Below, one piece after another: positions 12,869 to 25,910 of a stretch of 64,000 nt of DNA. Position 1 is the stretch's first letter. The number at the start of each line of letters is the position of its first letter. A model generated the notes under the pieces. The model was not told the DNA's origin. It made no database searches and saw only the letters and a list, made by a program, of their open reading frames with translations. The DNA is from Chaetorhynchus papuensis (taxonomy: Eukaryota > Chordata > Aves > Passeriformes > Rhipiduridae), in contig VWYX01000281.1 of assembly GCA_013396525.1 (NCBI GenBank), forward strand, positions 310,001 through 374,000, written 5' to 3'. A program made the position numbers and the translations under genes.

Positions 12869-15800
12869 GTGTGATTACAGGAGGTTGATAGGCACCACAA
12901 TTGCCTAAGTCCCAGCTTCAGGAGGAGCAAGGATAAAAAATCACCTGGAGAGAACAAAAAAGGAGAAAAATAACCTCATTTAAGAAACCTTCATGCATTC
13001 ATTGGTTAAAAGCAGAGCCTTCCCAGGGAACTTCCACGTGAAGAAGTGGAAGAACATCCCTGCACTGCAGACAGAGTTATCACACGAGGTGAGACCTTCA
13101 GATGTTGTATTAACAGATATGTTATCTGCATACCGGCTAATAACCTGCAAAAGAAAAGGGCCTAACAATTATTCGTAACACAGAGACTCTTAAAAAACCT
13201 GTGTGTTAGGTGCCTCTGATGTCGATTTTGGAGTGCAGAAGAATGGTAGGCTTATCACTTAGTGGGGCCTCAATTTCAAAGGGGCCAAATCTCTCCCAGG
13301 TCTCAACAGGCAGATCAGCTGTATGGAGGAGTTTCATTTGTAGCTGCACATGGAAATCCCTGTACTTTATTTACCTCTCCTAACCCAAGCCCACCAGTCC
13401 TTGACCCTGCATGTGTGTGGGTGTGCCTGTGCAGATGCCAACATGCTGCACAGTCCTACAGCAGAGATGTACTTCTGCTGGGCACTGGCTCCTCTCAGGG
13501 GGATGTCAGGCCTCCTCCAAATGCGTGGGTTTGTTTTCTCAGTTCAGAAAATGTGAGTCTGGAACCAGGGTCCAAAAGACCAGAGCATTTCTGCAGGTGA
13601 GCTCAACTTCTTGGTGACTGACAGTCAGGGAGGTGGGCATCTCTGCTTTCAGCCAGGAAAAAGGGCAGAAGATCTCATGTTCCTTCTGATACAGGATGAA
13701 AACTCGTTTTTTCCATGCAACTGATTCTTGCTTTGTGGCCTTAGAGCCTCTTTCTTCAGTGATGCCCTTTAGAGCATATAATGTACTAAACTAAGGCTTT
13801 CTAAAGGAATGAGATATCACCCCAGATAATCTTAGAGCTCCTAAGTGGCAACCTAAGCAAACCAGCATTATTTATAAATGAAAGCAAAGTAATTGATAGC
13901 AGCAATACAGACTTGGTATTCAGTTTCTCTGTCTGAAATTTCTGGCTTTGACTCAGCACTGCAACTCAGAGCTGGCAGCCACAGGGTATTTAGTGATCTA
14001 ATAAACAATATTAATGTTATTTTCATTGAGTATTTGCGAGCTATTTGGGTAGGATACTTGCAGTACTTAGGGATTTTGGATATTTTTGCTCCTCCAGAGA
14101 AGTCTTACTCCAGTCAAGGTCTTTCATGCTTGCTTTCCAACTTCCAGACCAGTTTCTTATGTGGCAGATGCTTGCCAGTTTTTCTCCTTTCATGATCTGT
14201 AATATGAATAGAGGGATTTATTATCTCCTTCCTTTATTCCTTTACTCCAGACTCCAAGTGATAGCCTAATCATCTTCCTGGCAAGAAGGGCTGTCTGTCT
14301 CCAAGGATTTAAAAAAATAAATGTACTTACTTCAATGACTTTGAGGCTATTCCTGTCTGGCTGCGTGGAGGGTTGATATGATGGTTTTTAGAAGACAATG
14401 ACTGCATGTATGAAGCATTTCTCAAGAGTGCATTTCATAACCTGTGGCATGCACTGCTTACACTATGCCAGAGCCTCTGGACCACGATATAAAAATCATT
14501 GCTTCACCTAACATCTGTGGGCTGGCAGCCACCACTGCACTTTGTATTTTTATTGAGGACAGGCAGGGCAATGATTCCCATTTTGTAGCTCACAGAACCT
14601 CTGCTGCTGGGCCTGCCCAGCTATGTGAAGACTGCCACCACAAGAAGGTTGTGCTGGTTCAGAAACCTCATCCCCTATCTCCAGTGCCTGTAGGAACTGC
14701 TTCTGCTCTTGGGCAGTGCTGGATCCCGGCAAAGTCGGTTTCAGGCAAGAGGTGAGCAGCACTAAGACAAGGGGAGCCACCAAAATCCCCCAAACAATCT
14801 GTTGCACTCAAAGACGATAGGAAATAATTAGTGGCCTTGAGGCAGGTCAGTTGCAATTATAGAGAAGCAATGCAGAAATGAAAAGCAGATAAGGGAAGGG
14901 ATGGAACATGATCAGAAGCAGTGGTTAATAATCAGATAGATGGTACAATTAAGAGGGACTGGTCTGTGATGCCAAGTGGAGGAAGGTAGATAATCCAATT
15001 CCAGTAGCACTGCCAGAGCACCACAACACTCTGCCTTCCATTTATTTAGGCAGCAGGAGAGCACGACCAAATACACATCATCATTATAGAAAGAAGTGTT
15101 CATTTCTCTCTTGTTCACTGTGCAATTAATTAAAAAGTTATCTTTTATTTATAAAGTCATCGTAAAGTTGGGGTCGATTTATGTCTTACTGAAAGCACAG
15201 TTGCTATTTGAGGAGTTAAAACAGCAGAGCATTTATTACCCATCTCCCTCCTGCTTCTTCCTCAATCATTCCTGCCTTGGCCTCTTGTCCCATATGACAC
15301 TTGGTCCCTCACATCTCACTCATATACACCCTGAACATCTCAGGGGGTGTTCAGCCACTTGTGTTACGTGTCTGAGCTGAAGTTCAGGAGCCCCACTTTG
15401 GCCAGGGTTCAAAAGTTTTTAGTGAAACACCTTCCAGAAAACACTTGCAGGCAGCATGGCTGCTTCAGCCACATTTCCAGAGGAGAAAATCAAAATTGAA
15501 ACCTCTTGAGTACGCAGCACCAAGTTAAGATTTTCATGTCCCATTTCCTTTCTTTCCATTTGTGTTTCTCCTTGGGTTTAGGCTTTCTAAAGCAGACTCT
15601 GGTCCTTCTTTTATCCTCGTATGAGAAATCAGTACATGTTGGATGTGGCATAGGTGAAAAGAAATTTCCAAAAAACAGCTGTCATATATAAATAGATGGA
15701 GAAGTAATATTTAGATTAAAGACCTGGCATTCTTGCTTGGTGGGGGAAATGTAGGATGCTGTGTAGCAGAAAATTTTTAACAGAATAAGAAAATTGTATC

Positions 15801-16768
15801 GTATAAATCAACAAGCAGCTTCTAGTTAAAAACCAAAAGTCTAAGTAAGAAGTAAAAAATGTAACAAAGTATTCTAGGAAGGAAATTTTTCCTGTAAAAT
15901 GCTTCATGTTTTTATTTATGTCCACTATAGTTGAAAGGGCAAAAAAAGGGAAGACTTTGATGTCCAAAGCAGAGCTGAACACCCAAATGCATGCACATGA
16001 AGAGTTTGCTGATTATTGGAAGTCTCTGAAGGCTGGGTTACATTAAGCTTTGCTGTCAACAAGTGGTCCTCATCTTCCAGACTGATGAAGACAGTTTTGT
16101 TCAAATGTATGGAAGTCCTCTAGATTTATAAGGATTCTGTAGTAATTAAAAGTATTGAATGTTAATGTTCAGAAAGAACAACATAAAGAAATCAGAAAGT
16201 TTTATATTTTTATTTGACTTCTTTCAAAAGCTCTTTGTATTATAGCAGGAACCTTGGTCTCATCTTTTGCTTTATTCCTATTGTTCATACTGCTTTAATA
16301 TAATTTTTCAAATTAAATGGGTTTTTTCCCAGTGAGCTGGAAAGTGGCCTTGTGTTTATCTTAGGTAACAACCACGTACATGAGCAAGGCAGGAATCTGA
16401 TACACACATAACATTTAAACTCTAGCTCAAGCCATAGCAAAATGGCTATTTCCCCATGAGCTGAAGATCCTTCAAATTCTGCCCAAACTGAATTCAGACC
16501 TCTGAAACAGAGGTAGCCCAGGAACTTTTATGCAGAGTATATGGAGTTAGGCTTTCCCACATGGCATCCCAAACATTGAGTACACTGAGGCAGGACCATG
16601 AAGAGTGATTTATAGCCCTAAATTGATTGTTTCAGTTCAAATCCCTAAATTGATTGTCCTCACCCTAAAAGACTATGGCATTTCACACTGAGTACTCAAG
16701 ACCAACTTAAAATGGCTGAAGGAACAGGAGGAATTTGGCTTTGCAGGTTGGATTTTTCAGTCACTGTA
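12869..16768. other. Intergenic DNA, no recognised gene
   Basis: No gene, RNA gene or intact transposable element is recognised. Two small patterns stand out: a perfect CAGATA/TATCTG inverted repeat at 13114-13128 and a 15-bp direct repeat at 16616-16630 and 16643-16657. The rest looks like ordinary unique avian intergenic sequence. Confidence 0.5.
16616..16657. repeat. 15-bp direct repeat
   Basis: CCCTAAATTGATTGT occurs exactly at 16616-16630 and again at 16643-16657, with a 12-bp spacer. It could be a small local duplication. No mobile element between or beside the copies is recognisable. Confidence 0.7.
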
Positions 16769-17220
16769 ACATAGAAACATATAATATCTCAAGTTGGAAG
16801 GGACCCATAAAGATCACCAGCTGCAGCTCCCTGCTCCTTGCAGGAGTACCTAAAACCAAGCCATATGACTGAGTGCATCAGCCAGATGTTGCTTGGCCTC
16901 TGACAGGCTTTTTGCTCTAACTGCTGTCCTGGGGAACCTGTTCCAGTGTGAACCCTCTCAGCAAAGAACCTCTTCCTAATCTGAGCTTCCCCTGACAGCT
17001 TCATTCCATTTCCTTGTGTCCTACAGTAGAGCAGCAGAGAGGAGATCAGCACCTCCTCCTCTGCTGATGCCCTTGAGGAAGCTGTGGACCGTGACGAGGT
17101 CACCCCTCAGCCTTGTCCTCTCCCAGCTGAGCAAACCAAGTGACCTCAGCCACTCCTCCCGAGTCTGGCACTCGAGGCCATTCACCACTCTTGGTCACCC
17201 TCCTCTGGGCACAATCTAAT
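16769..17220 (-). repeat. CR1 LINE fragment, diverged subfamily
   Basis: The left edge ('ACATAGAAACATATAATATC' then 'AAGTTGGAAGGGACCCATAA') is a diverged reverse-complement CR1 3' end. Inside are the antisense blocks 'GGGGAACCTGTTCCAGTGTG', 'TTCCTTGTGTCCTACAG' and 'GACGAGGTCACCCCTCAGCC', ending in 'GTCACCCTCCTCTGGGCACA'. That order is the standard one for a minus-strand copy about 450 bp long. Confidence 0.85.
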
Positions 17221-18374
17221 ATTTCTCCTCTGTTGTACTACAAATGAATGAAAATGGGGCTGAGTTTCTGCCCAGAGATGCTTGTGCCAGAGACATGTTC
17301 CAAAGGCATCCAGGAGAGAGAAGCTCTTGTATTTCTGTATCTCACCACAGCCAAGGGCTACTGAGGACCTGGATCAATTGTGTGCCCGCTGTTAATGGTG
17401 AGTACAAACCATCATCCTGTGTCTCTCAGATATCTGCTGCTAACAAGGTAAGTATAAGATTTGAGGAAATAATTGCCAGCAGCTTGCAGAGAAGTCTTCC
17501 CGTATGCGGATATTAAATAATTTTCACATTAATATCACAGTTTATGAGTGACTTCTGTTGGTGTTTCAGCTTAGTTGTCTCTGAGTGTGTTCAGCAGACC
17601 TGTGCTCAGCCTGAACTCTGAACACCATCAATACCTCCCTTGTTTTGTTCTGACCTGTGTAAGGTTCTGGTTTCCAAAGCTTTAGGCTTACTTCATTCCA
17701 TTTTGCTAACCTGAAGTGTGCCAAATTCTGACATCATGTATAAAAGCTTTAGTGTAGAGAAAGGGCCAGAATCAAAATCTTGAATTATCCTAAGTGTACT
17801 GTCAGAATAGAGAGCCCCTGGAACTGACGCCACTTCCCTCATGCATGCCATCACACTTAGCAGGAATTTGGATGCAAAGGAAATAGAAAATAAAAGCAGA
17901 CTTGGTTTAGGACATAAATGCTCTTGAGCCACTAAAAAGTGACATTGGAAATGTGCATCTTCAACCTATGCTCAGGAAGCCCTCGAGGGACAAGAGCCAA
18001 GTGAATCAGTAAACTTGGTTATTACTAAAGGAGTTGTGCTGAGAGAAGAATGCCTTTACTTGAAAGAACCTAAATCAGAATTTAACAGCGAAATGAAGGC
18101 CCTTTTGAAAGTTTTATGAAAGGACAAAGCAGTAAGAACCTGTGGCTATTGACAGCTGTGATCACACCTTCTGACTCATTTGGACCTTTGTGTAAGTATT
18201 ATTGAAAATGAAAAACAAACATGGCATGTGGAGATCTGGCTATTCAAAAGCAGAAAGCAGCTATTTTTAACTAGGTTCTGTCCCCTTTCTGTCTTGTGCA
18301 GCCCAACAGATGCAGAGAACCACAAAACTGCACCCTTCCCCCAAATCAGAGCTCTTTTTTTGTAATTATTGACT

Positions 18375-18434
18375 CAATTCTGTTGAACTCAATGATCTTA
18401 GCGGTCTTTTCCAACTAAATGATTCTATGATTTT
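18375..18434 (+). repeat. Short CR1 3' tail
   Basis: 'GAACTCAATGATCTTAGCGG' followed by 'TCTTTTCCAACTAAATGATT' and 'CTATGATTTT' is the plus-strand 3' end of a CR1 copy. Only about 60 bp are kept, so this is a very strongly 5'-truncated insertion or the leftover of one. Confidence 0.8.
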
Positions 18435-19754
18435 AATTCAGGACTACTGCAAGGTTCCAGTTTCAAGATCTGCTGGTTTGTTCTTCTTCATAACTGCTCA
18501 AGGTGCATCTTTTGTTAAATAACTTGTTTATCTTTTGTTCATAATTTTTGTGTGGGTGAGGTTTTTGTTTACACAGGCGCTCAAGAAATGGCTATTCTCG
18601 GAATAAACACATATAATGATGAACAAACAACAGCATATGGAGTATGTCCAATTGTTGTTTGAGTTAGTCTTCAGAGTTTTTTTTCCTGGGCAAGGTGCAG
18701 AGGCACAGGGGCAGGAGCAGGTATGATTGTGCAATGCAGGCTGAAACCCTGGGGCTGGGAGCCATCAGGTCTCTCTCCAGCGTGGCTTGCAACCTGGCAG
18801 GCATAACATGAGGCTGAGGGTGTACAACACCACCAGGGGAGAATTCTGACAGGAAATCCTTCATTCATTCCTTCTGGAGCAATCTCATGCTGTGACCATA
18901 GGAAAGCCTTGGAGGTAGATGGCTGATCACAGACAACAAGAAGAGAAAAACAACAAACAGATCGAGTGAATGGCTTATTTCTCATATTAAATTGTATCCT
19001 TAGGATTAATTATGGTAGCAAATATATGTGTAGAGCTTAGGATCAACTCACAAAGAAAAAGTCAAAGTAAATTCAAAGTTTTACAGTTAGAAGAAATTGT
19101 GTTTGCTCTGAGGCCAGCTAAGGACTTATGGTATGGCTCATGTTTTTGTGAATCCGACAACACATTTTAATGGGACATGTGAGCATGCCTGTACACATAT
19201 TTAAATAGAAATAGATATGCCTATACAAGGGAGTTATGGCAGAGTGGCAGTTTTAGCTGGGTGAAGTTACGTTTCATTCACAAGGCGTTTTTAAAGCTCA
19301 CCTGCACCCTGTCCCACTGATCAGTATCTTCAGGGCCCAATGTGCACACTGTAAACTCCTGACACTTTCAAACTGCTGCTGAGGCTGAACAAGTGAAGCC
19401 CTCCCATTATCATGAGCTCTCAGCAAATGTTCCTTTTCCAAAGATGGATTTTTCACTGACTCCATTTCCACAATGCTTTTCTTCCTGTCCTCACACCCTT
19501 CCCCATCCCTGCCAGTGACTCAGGCAGCAAGGCAGTATAGAATCCTTTCCTTGAAATCACAACATGCAACAAAGCCAGGACTGAAGGTTTTGTGCAAATG
19601 GAAATGGAGATTCCCACCTTTATAGCTGATCTTCTGACCGATGGCACAGCTCCTAACACCAAGGTACTACTGCTCATGGAAAAGCAGTTATAAACAATTG
19701 TCAGGGAAGTCAGAAACTTACCAGTTAGCTTCCCACTTTCTTTTGAGTCTGGTA

Positions 19755-19794
19755 CCTCTGTAGTAAGGCAGATGCCTCTGTAGTAAAGCAGCAA
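19755..19794. repeat. 20-bp tandem duplication, two units
   Basis: CCTCTGTAGTAAGGCAGATG is followed directly by CCTCTGTAGTAAAGCAGCAA. The first 16 bases match except for one change. This looks like a simple slippage-type duplication with no visible role. Confidence 0.75.
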
Positions 19795-22700
19795 AACCAG
19801 TCAGTAGCATAGTTAAAGTACCTTTGCAAAGAGTTACCTCTGGCTGTTTTTCTACCACCATCTGCTATAAATACCATACCCTTCAGATACTGCTGGGAGG
19901 TGGAACATGTTCTGGATGACCTGTCTGGATGCCTCCAGGCCTTTGCCATAGACCAGTGGCTCAGGCATTTGCTCAGTCATGCTAATAAAACTTTATTACT
20001 GCACTTCAATCAGTCCTTTCTGTATAGATTGTGAAAATAAAAGCTTGAAAGATTAGAGGACCCAATTCTGCACTGAGCTGTGTTCAAAGGGCATTTATAT
20101 ATTTTAGACACCCTCTGAAGCCCATTGGCCAGCTTGAAGTCAGAAGAATTTGTGACTTTTTTTGAGGGACCTGCCTTCCTCACAGTACAGTAGAGTTGCT
20201 GGTGGGTGTCCATGAAAGTCAAAGGGAGGAATTACAGGGAAGGATGTTAAGCAGATGCCTACTAGGTTGCTGTATCAAGAGTTTTCAGTATCTATTTCAA
20301 TGGCTTCATTGATAACAAAAACCATTTAAAAAATAACACTTTCAGATGTGACCTGAAAAATACATATGGGAAACCAAGATGTTGCTGAACTGTGTGATAA
20401 GAGAGATTCTCTGTTTTATTGACTCAGAGTTTCACAAAAGATGAGAAGATACAGCAAAACATAATGATAAAGACATACTGCTGACATGGCGTAACAGTTA
20501 TTTATGAAAACTGGATAATATCCAGGTTGTTCTTGGAAAGGGAAAGATTTGTGAATACTAGCATAAATAAATATTCAGTGTTGTATTGTATTGAAAGTGG
20601 TCAGCATCTTTTTCTAAAAGTTCCTTGCATTATTTGCACAACAAATCCACTAGCAAAAAAATAAAAGGTGTTTGAAGATGACTTATGAAAAAAATTGGTT
20701 TATTGCAGCTTTATTTTCTTTATCAACATACACAAAAACTCAACTTGCAGATAAACAATCACAGTCTTGTAGATCCTCAGGAAAAAAGGCCATAAATCAT
20801 CTGTTGCTGTTGCCTTTGTGGTGGAACCAAGCAGTGGCTCAGGGAATCAACCTGGGAAATGATGTCTTGATCGAAATCTGGGAAGGACCTGTAAAGGACC
20901 TTGGAGGCAAACCCATAATGGATACTTACCACCTTAAGTCCACACTTGTTCGAATGAACTGTCACGTGAGCAGACAAAGCTAATGTAATATCAGATGTAA
21001 GCCACCACGTGAGGCAAAAGAAAAGTCCCATTTATCACAGTATCTGTTTGCTATGAACGGTCACCTCATCTCCAAATACAATCTATTTTTCCCTTTAGAG
21101 GTCTATGAAATCAAGCATGAATGTGGGCTCCATTTGCACGTTTATGTTTGCAGGTGTTTCAGTGCACCCAGCCCACACAATTTCACCTCTCACTTTGCTT
21201 TTTCCCCACCCATATTTCAGTGACTTTTTTTTCACTTATGATAGGGAGACTGGTTTCCTGCTCTCAATCTGTTCCTCTTATGAATCTGCTTTCATATGTG
21301 CATAGGCGAAGGATATGTCTCCTGTTTTTCTGCCCAATGTTGTAGTTTGTTTTCTGAGGAGGAATAGAACAGCAAATTAAAAGGGGGCTCTCTTCAGTGG
21401 CTGCACTTGGAGAGTCCACAACTCCTCCTACACCATGGCATTTTGTTGCATTTTGTCACATTTTGAGCTGACCATCCCGCTCCCCTGTGCAGGGCTTTTT
21501 CCCAGGGTAGCAGAAAGTTCTCCACAGAGACCAAGCAAGACTGAAGAGCTCTGATTTTGTCCTGCTCCTTCAGGAGTACCCTCTTCACCTCTGCACAAAA
21601 TGCATCTGGTGACTTAAGGGCTCCATTTGTGGGGGTGCACAGACAGGAAAGGGGACATATTACTGGGGATGCAAGCCTTGCAAATACCAGTCTAACTCAT
21701 GGTCATTTTAACACAGTCTCAACATCTATTCATGGCTTAAATCTTCTCAGCTTAGAGAGGCTTCTCTTGGTTTCTTGTGTGTGCTGTCCTGTCCTGATGA
21801 AAATACTGTTTTTGTGGTCTAACCACACCAGGCACAGGGGACTCTGCTGCTGAAGTGACAGCTCTGCGGTCAGCAGAAGTGTCTATGACTGACACCCAAA
21901 GGAAACAAAAAAATTAGGGGCAGAAGAAACACAGAAGTGATAAGTGCTTCCTAGACTGAGTTTATTGCTCTTATTAGCATCAAAATATGATAATTTAACA
22001 GAATACTTGAGGTCAGAAGGAAATAGAGGAAGACATGTAACATGTTCCCCTTAACCACTCTGAATATGAGGGCCTCAGAGCTGTAAAACAAAATGAGTGA
22101 GTGGGCAGGGAAGGAGAACACGATTAAAAATCTCCAAATAAAGTTTTCTGCTATGCTTTTTTCCTTTGTGAAATGCTTTGGACTGCAACGGCTCTACATC
22201 TTTTGTCCTCTTCTTGTATGTCTAAACATGCATGGCAGCAAGCCACAGTCCATCTCCTGGACAGTTAAACCTCCTTGGCAGCAAGTCATGGTCCACCAGT
22301 GACTTTTAACTCTTTTTTCTTTATTGACAACATAGCATTTTACAAAACAAAGTACATGTAAGATTCTGAACTGCTGCTGAAAGTGTCTTAGCCCTGAGGG
22401 TATAGAATGCATTTTAAAACCTGTCACCTTTTTTAATTTCAACCCTACATCTCCTCTTTATCTCCACAAGCAGCCCATGCCACCATATGCACCATTAATT
22501 CTGGTACTTTCAAATCAAGCAGAAGAAATAAACCAGGCTGCAGCCCTTCCTTTGTGCTGCCATAATGAACCAAGCTAGGCATTGGGAAGACAGAGTGCTG
22601 ACATTTTAACTTTTAATTGAAGAATTTCTTTCCCACAGAGGTATCAACAGGGAATGGAGGATTATCCTCCCTTTTAAAAGTAAAGACCGAGTTCTTGAGC

Positions 22701-25289
22701 TGTTTTTGACCCATCATGGGTACAGCCACCAGTGGGATGGTGTAGAGGTGACTCTTAGAGGGCTGAAGACGCAGCTGAGCTAAAGCAGTGGCCACTGTAA
22801 GTCACTGTTCTGGCTGAACAACCTTGAATCTGACACTCAGAATCCACCTGCTGTTTGCATATCCTGTAGTGTCTCCAGCTAGATTCCAGTGATTCATCTC
22901 ATTCACTGCCTTATTCTGTCAAGTAGCCAGGGATCCTCATCCCCCCAGCATCACACAATGTCCTGCAGGAGGACCCAGCCTCCAAGTCAGGTTTTACGGT
23001 CTTTCTTCTGTTACACCTTCACATCTTTGTTAAATCCTAAACACAAACTTCTTAGAATTGGCAAGCCGCTTCCCTCATGTGCGAAAGAAATGCTGCAGTT
23101 GTGATCTTTCCAACACATATGAGTGTTGAGAAAATGCTGAAACACTGGGCTGCAGTAAGAGCCTGTCATCTTATTCCCCTCTTAATAGGTAGGTGGTTCC
23201 TAAGGACCCTGTGAGAGGGAGAAAGAGACTCACTTGACATTACAGGGATACCTCTTCAAGGCTGGAAGATTTTCTTCTAGAACAAGTTTCCAAGGCTGAC
23301 CCACCTGTCCCTGGAGGCCCTCTCCTTCTCCTCTCTGCTTTCCAGCTGAGCTACCACATTCTACAGACTTCGCTGTTCTCCTTACCACATTTTTGATTCA
23401 GTGGAAACAGCAGTGCATGTCAGAATATGGCTCTAATTCCATATTTCATTGTCCAGAGTTTATGAAGAGTACAGTGAGTTCTTGAAGTTAAAGGAGTACA
23501 TCAGTAAAACAATTAGGAGGTCAGTCTGACAAATGTTGCAGTACATTACAGCTCTTGAGGGGTCGTCAGTGTGGAACTTGGCTCTTGACTCTCCTCATTT
23601 TCCATAAAACTTGTAAAACTGCCTGTCAAGGGAAAGGAGAACTTTGTGAATGAGACTTTAAAACTCAACCAAGCACAGCTGCTCAGAATATACGGAGGAA
23701 ACAACCTTGCCTGGATGGGACGAATGAGGTGCAAGGAGCCCTTTTTCCTCACTGAGACTGTACTACACATCATCCGGTTGTAAAAAATTTCATTACTACA
23801 TCTGCATTCCAGATTGATTTATTATTTTGGTGATGGCATAGTTTTGAAATTTAAGAGGCATTTTCCAGAGGAGTTTCCTCATGCATTCCAAAATTCAATG
23901 ATCTGTTCCTGTTTGGACTGCTATAAATACCTCTATATAGAGATTTTTCCCTATATACAAATTAGTGTAACTATTCACAATAGCAACCAAGTTTTTTGGT
24001 TTTTTTCTTCAGTCATGCTTCTGATGTGTTATTGCTGGTACCTTTCAAACACACCTTTATTAATCATGTTGCAGAGGTACATACGCAGATTATATAAACT
24101 GAGGCTCCATCAGTATAACAACATTTCAAAAACAGGTACTTCTCTGAAAATCTTTGTTTTACTTCAGTTTTCAGAGATTTGTTGCCTTGATATGGTTATG
24201 AGCTACAGCACAAGAATGGTCTCCAGTACATTACCCACACAACTTTTCATTACCTAGCTTTATTAACAAATAAATAACACAATGGCTTTTGTATCATGTA
24301 GCAACTGTCTGCTTGTTGTTTTGTTGGGGTGTTTTTGTAAGGGCAATGCACCTTTCCTCAGGTACAGTCTTATGACTTTAAATATACCTGACATTTAACT
24401 TGACTTTTATCTTGCTCTTTTCAGTTTGCCTCTTGTTCCCATTGGGGTATCCCACCCCTTCACACAGCATTCATGGAGCTCCTTGTCATAACATGTTGTG
24501 AATGCTAAAAGTTCATAGAGTTCAAAAACTGACTGCACAAATTAGTGGGTGAAAAGTCTACTGAAGGCAATTAAAGAATTTAAACCTGCTTTTGACAAAA
24601 ATATACCGTGAATGAATGTGTCATTCACTTATTTCTAATGCCTCTGAACAATGATGTACATACCTATACCTTTTCAAGTCCCTTTTAAAGAAGTCAGACA
24701 GAGTCTTTTAAATCTTGTGCTAATAAAACACACCCTGGATACTGACTGGCACCAGGAAGCAGAATTTTTGAAGACAATTGCCCAGAAATTGTCTTTTAAT
24801 AGCCATGTTTTAGTCAAATATTCAGTGACCATTTATCTCAACCTCAAGGCTACTTCTGTTGGTCCTTTCACCTCCTGCCTGATTCCCTTATACTGCCCAG
24901 CTGAACTAAGGCAATATCCTTCTCAAGGGATTGTACCATGCCAATAAACACTATTTATAGACCATGAACCAAGGAAATTTACTTGCCTTGTTGTCATGAC
25001 CATATGTGACTGGTCAAGCCAGCTTATTAGGAATCCTGGGTTTAGCCTCAGCAATGACTGGCTTACCTTTCTGCTGTGCCTTCAAATAATGAGAGAAGGA
25101 GACAGGTCCCAGACTTTCTGAGGAATACAGTAGGAGTCCAAGTACTGTGCTGAAGAGTTAAGTGCTTTGGGGTCATTTAAGCTGCTTCACACTGGTAGTC
25201 TCTGTGACTGATCTCTGAGCCTGTACCAGACCCTTTACAGAGAATCAGTGTAAATTACAACAGTACAGAAGGGATTAAATAAGTAGCTG

Positions 25290-25640
25290 GAGAGTTGTAC
25301 CTATCAATGGTCCTGAACACAGAAAGTGCTGAGGTGCTGTCTGGTGCTGTTCAGTATGGTCACTGATGGCCTTAGATATAAAGCACATTAAATTTGCAGA
25401 GGATATAAAGTTGGGAGAAACTGCTGAGTATTTTGGAGGCATTATGCCGGTAGACAGATTTACAATTCAAAATTATTTTGAATAATCATTTTCTTGATTG
25501 TGTAGTCTCCCACACTGGAGATACTCAAGAACTGTTTGGACACAATCCTGTGCAATGTGCTCTGGAATGACCCTGCTTGAGCAGGGAGGTTGGACCAGGT
25601 GATCCACTGTGGTCCCTTCCAACCTGTGGTTCTGTGAATA
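25290..25640 (+). repeat. CR1 LINE fragment with internal deletion
   Basis: The left part, around 25373-25440, reads 'AAATTTGCAGAGGATATAAA' and translates to a KFAEDIKLG-like peptide. This is a decayed form of the FADDTKLGG block of the CR1 reverse transcriptase. The right part, from about 25495, is the plus-strand 3' end: 'CACAATCCTGTGCAATGTGC', 'GAGCAGGGAGGTTGGACCAG' and 'CCTTCCAACCTGTGGTTCTG'. In a full CR1 these blocks are hundreds of bases apart, so the middle has been deleted. It carries no functional frame. Confidence 0.8.
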
Positions 25641-25740
25641 TCGCCCAGGAATTGTGCAATGTGTCCTTAAAAAAAAGATGTGGCCCACACAGAGTGTGAT
25701 GACACAGAGGCTAGAGGGAATCAAAGGGAATGTCCACTAG

Positions 25741-25910
25741 CCTAGAAAACATGACCTGCAAAGAAAGACCAAAGAGATTGATCTTGTTTAAAATAAAGAA
25801 GAAAATACTTCAGGAACACACAGGTTATAAATCTCCTGTGTGACCAACCTCAGCTCCAAAGAATGCACCACCATAGTGATGACCTGTAGGAGAAAAGGCA
25901 AAATCCTTCA
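25741..25910 (+). repeat. Possible internal CR1 fragment
   Basis: 'AAACATGACCTGCAAAGAAA' followed by 'GATCTTGTTTAAAATAAAGA' resembles the sense CR1 block that reads 'gaaagactgaaagaattggg' then 'cttgtttagtctagagaaga'. It lies just after another CR1 copy and may be part of a rearranged insertion. The borders are approximate and the divergence is high. Confidence 0.35.

Larger units (their letters stand above)
17221..25289. other. Intergenic DNA, no recognised gene
   Basis: About 8 kb with only a short CR1 tail (18375-18434) and a 20-bp tandem duplication (19755-19794) that I can name. An AT-rich 147-codon plus-strand frame at 23814-24257 is noted as a finding but matches no family I know. Isolated donor-like sites (for example AACAAG|GTAAGT near 17449) lack supporting exons. 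Confidence 0.5.

Noticed and set aside
17404..17455. Strong donor-like AACAAG|GTAAGT in the 5' flank
   Set aside because: No acceptor, family match or second exon supports it. Such sites are common by chance in 60 kb.
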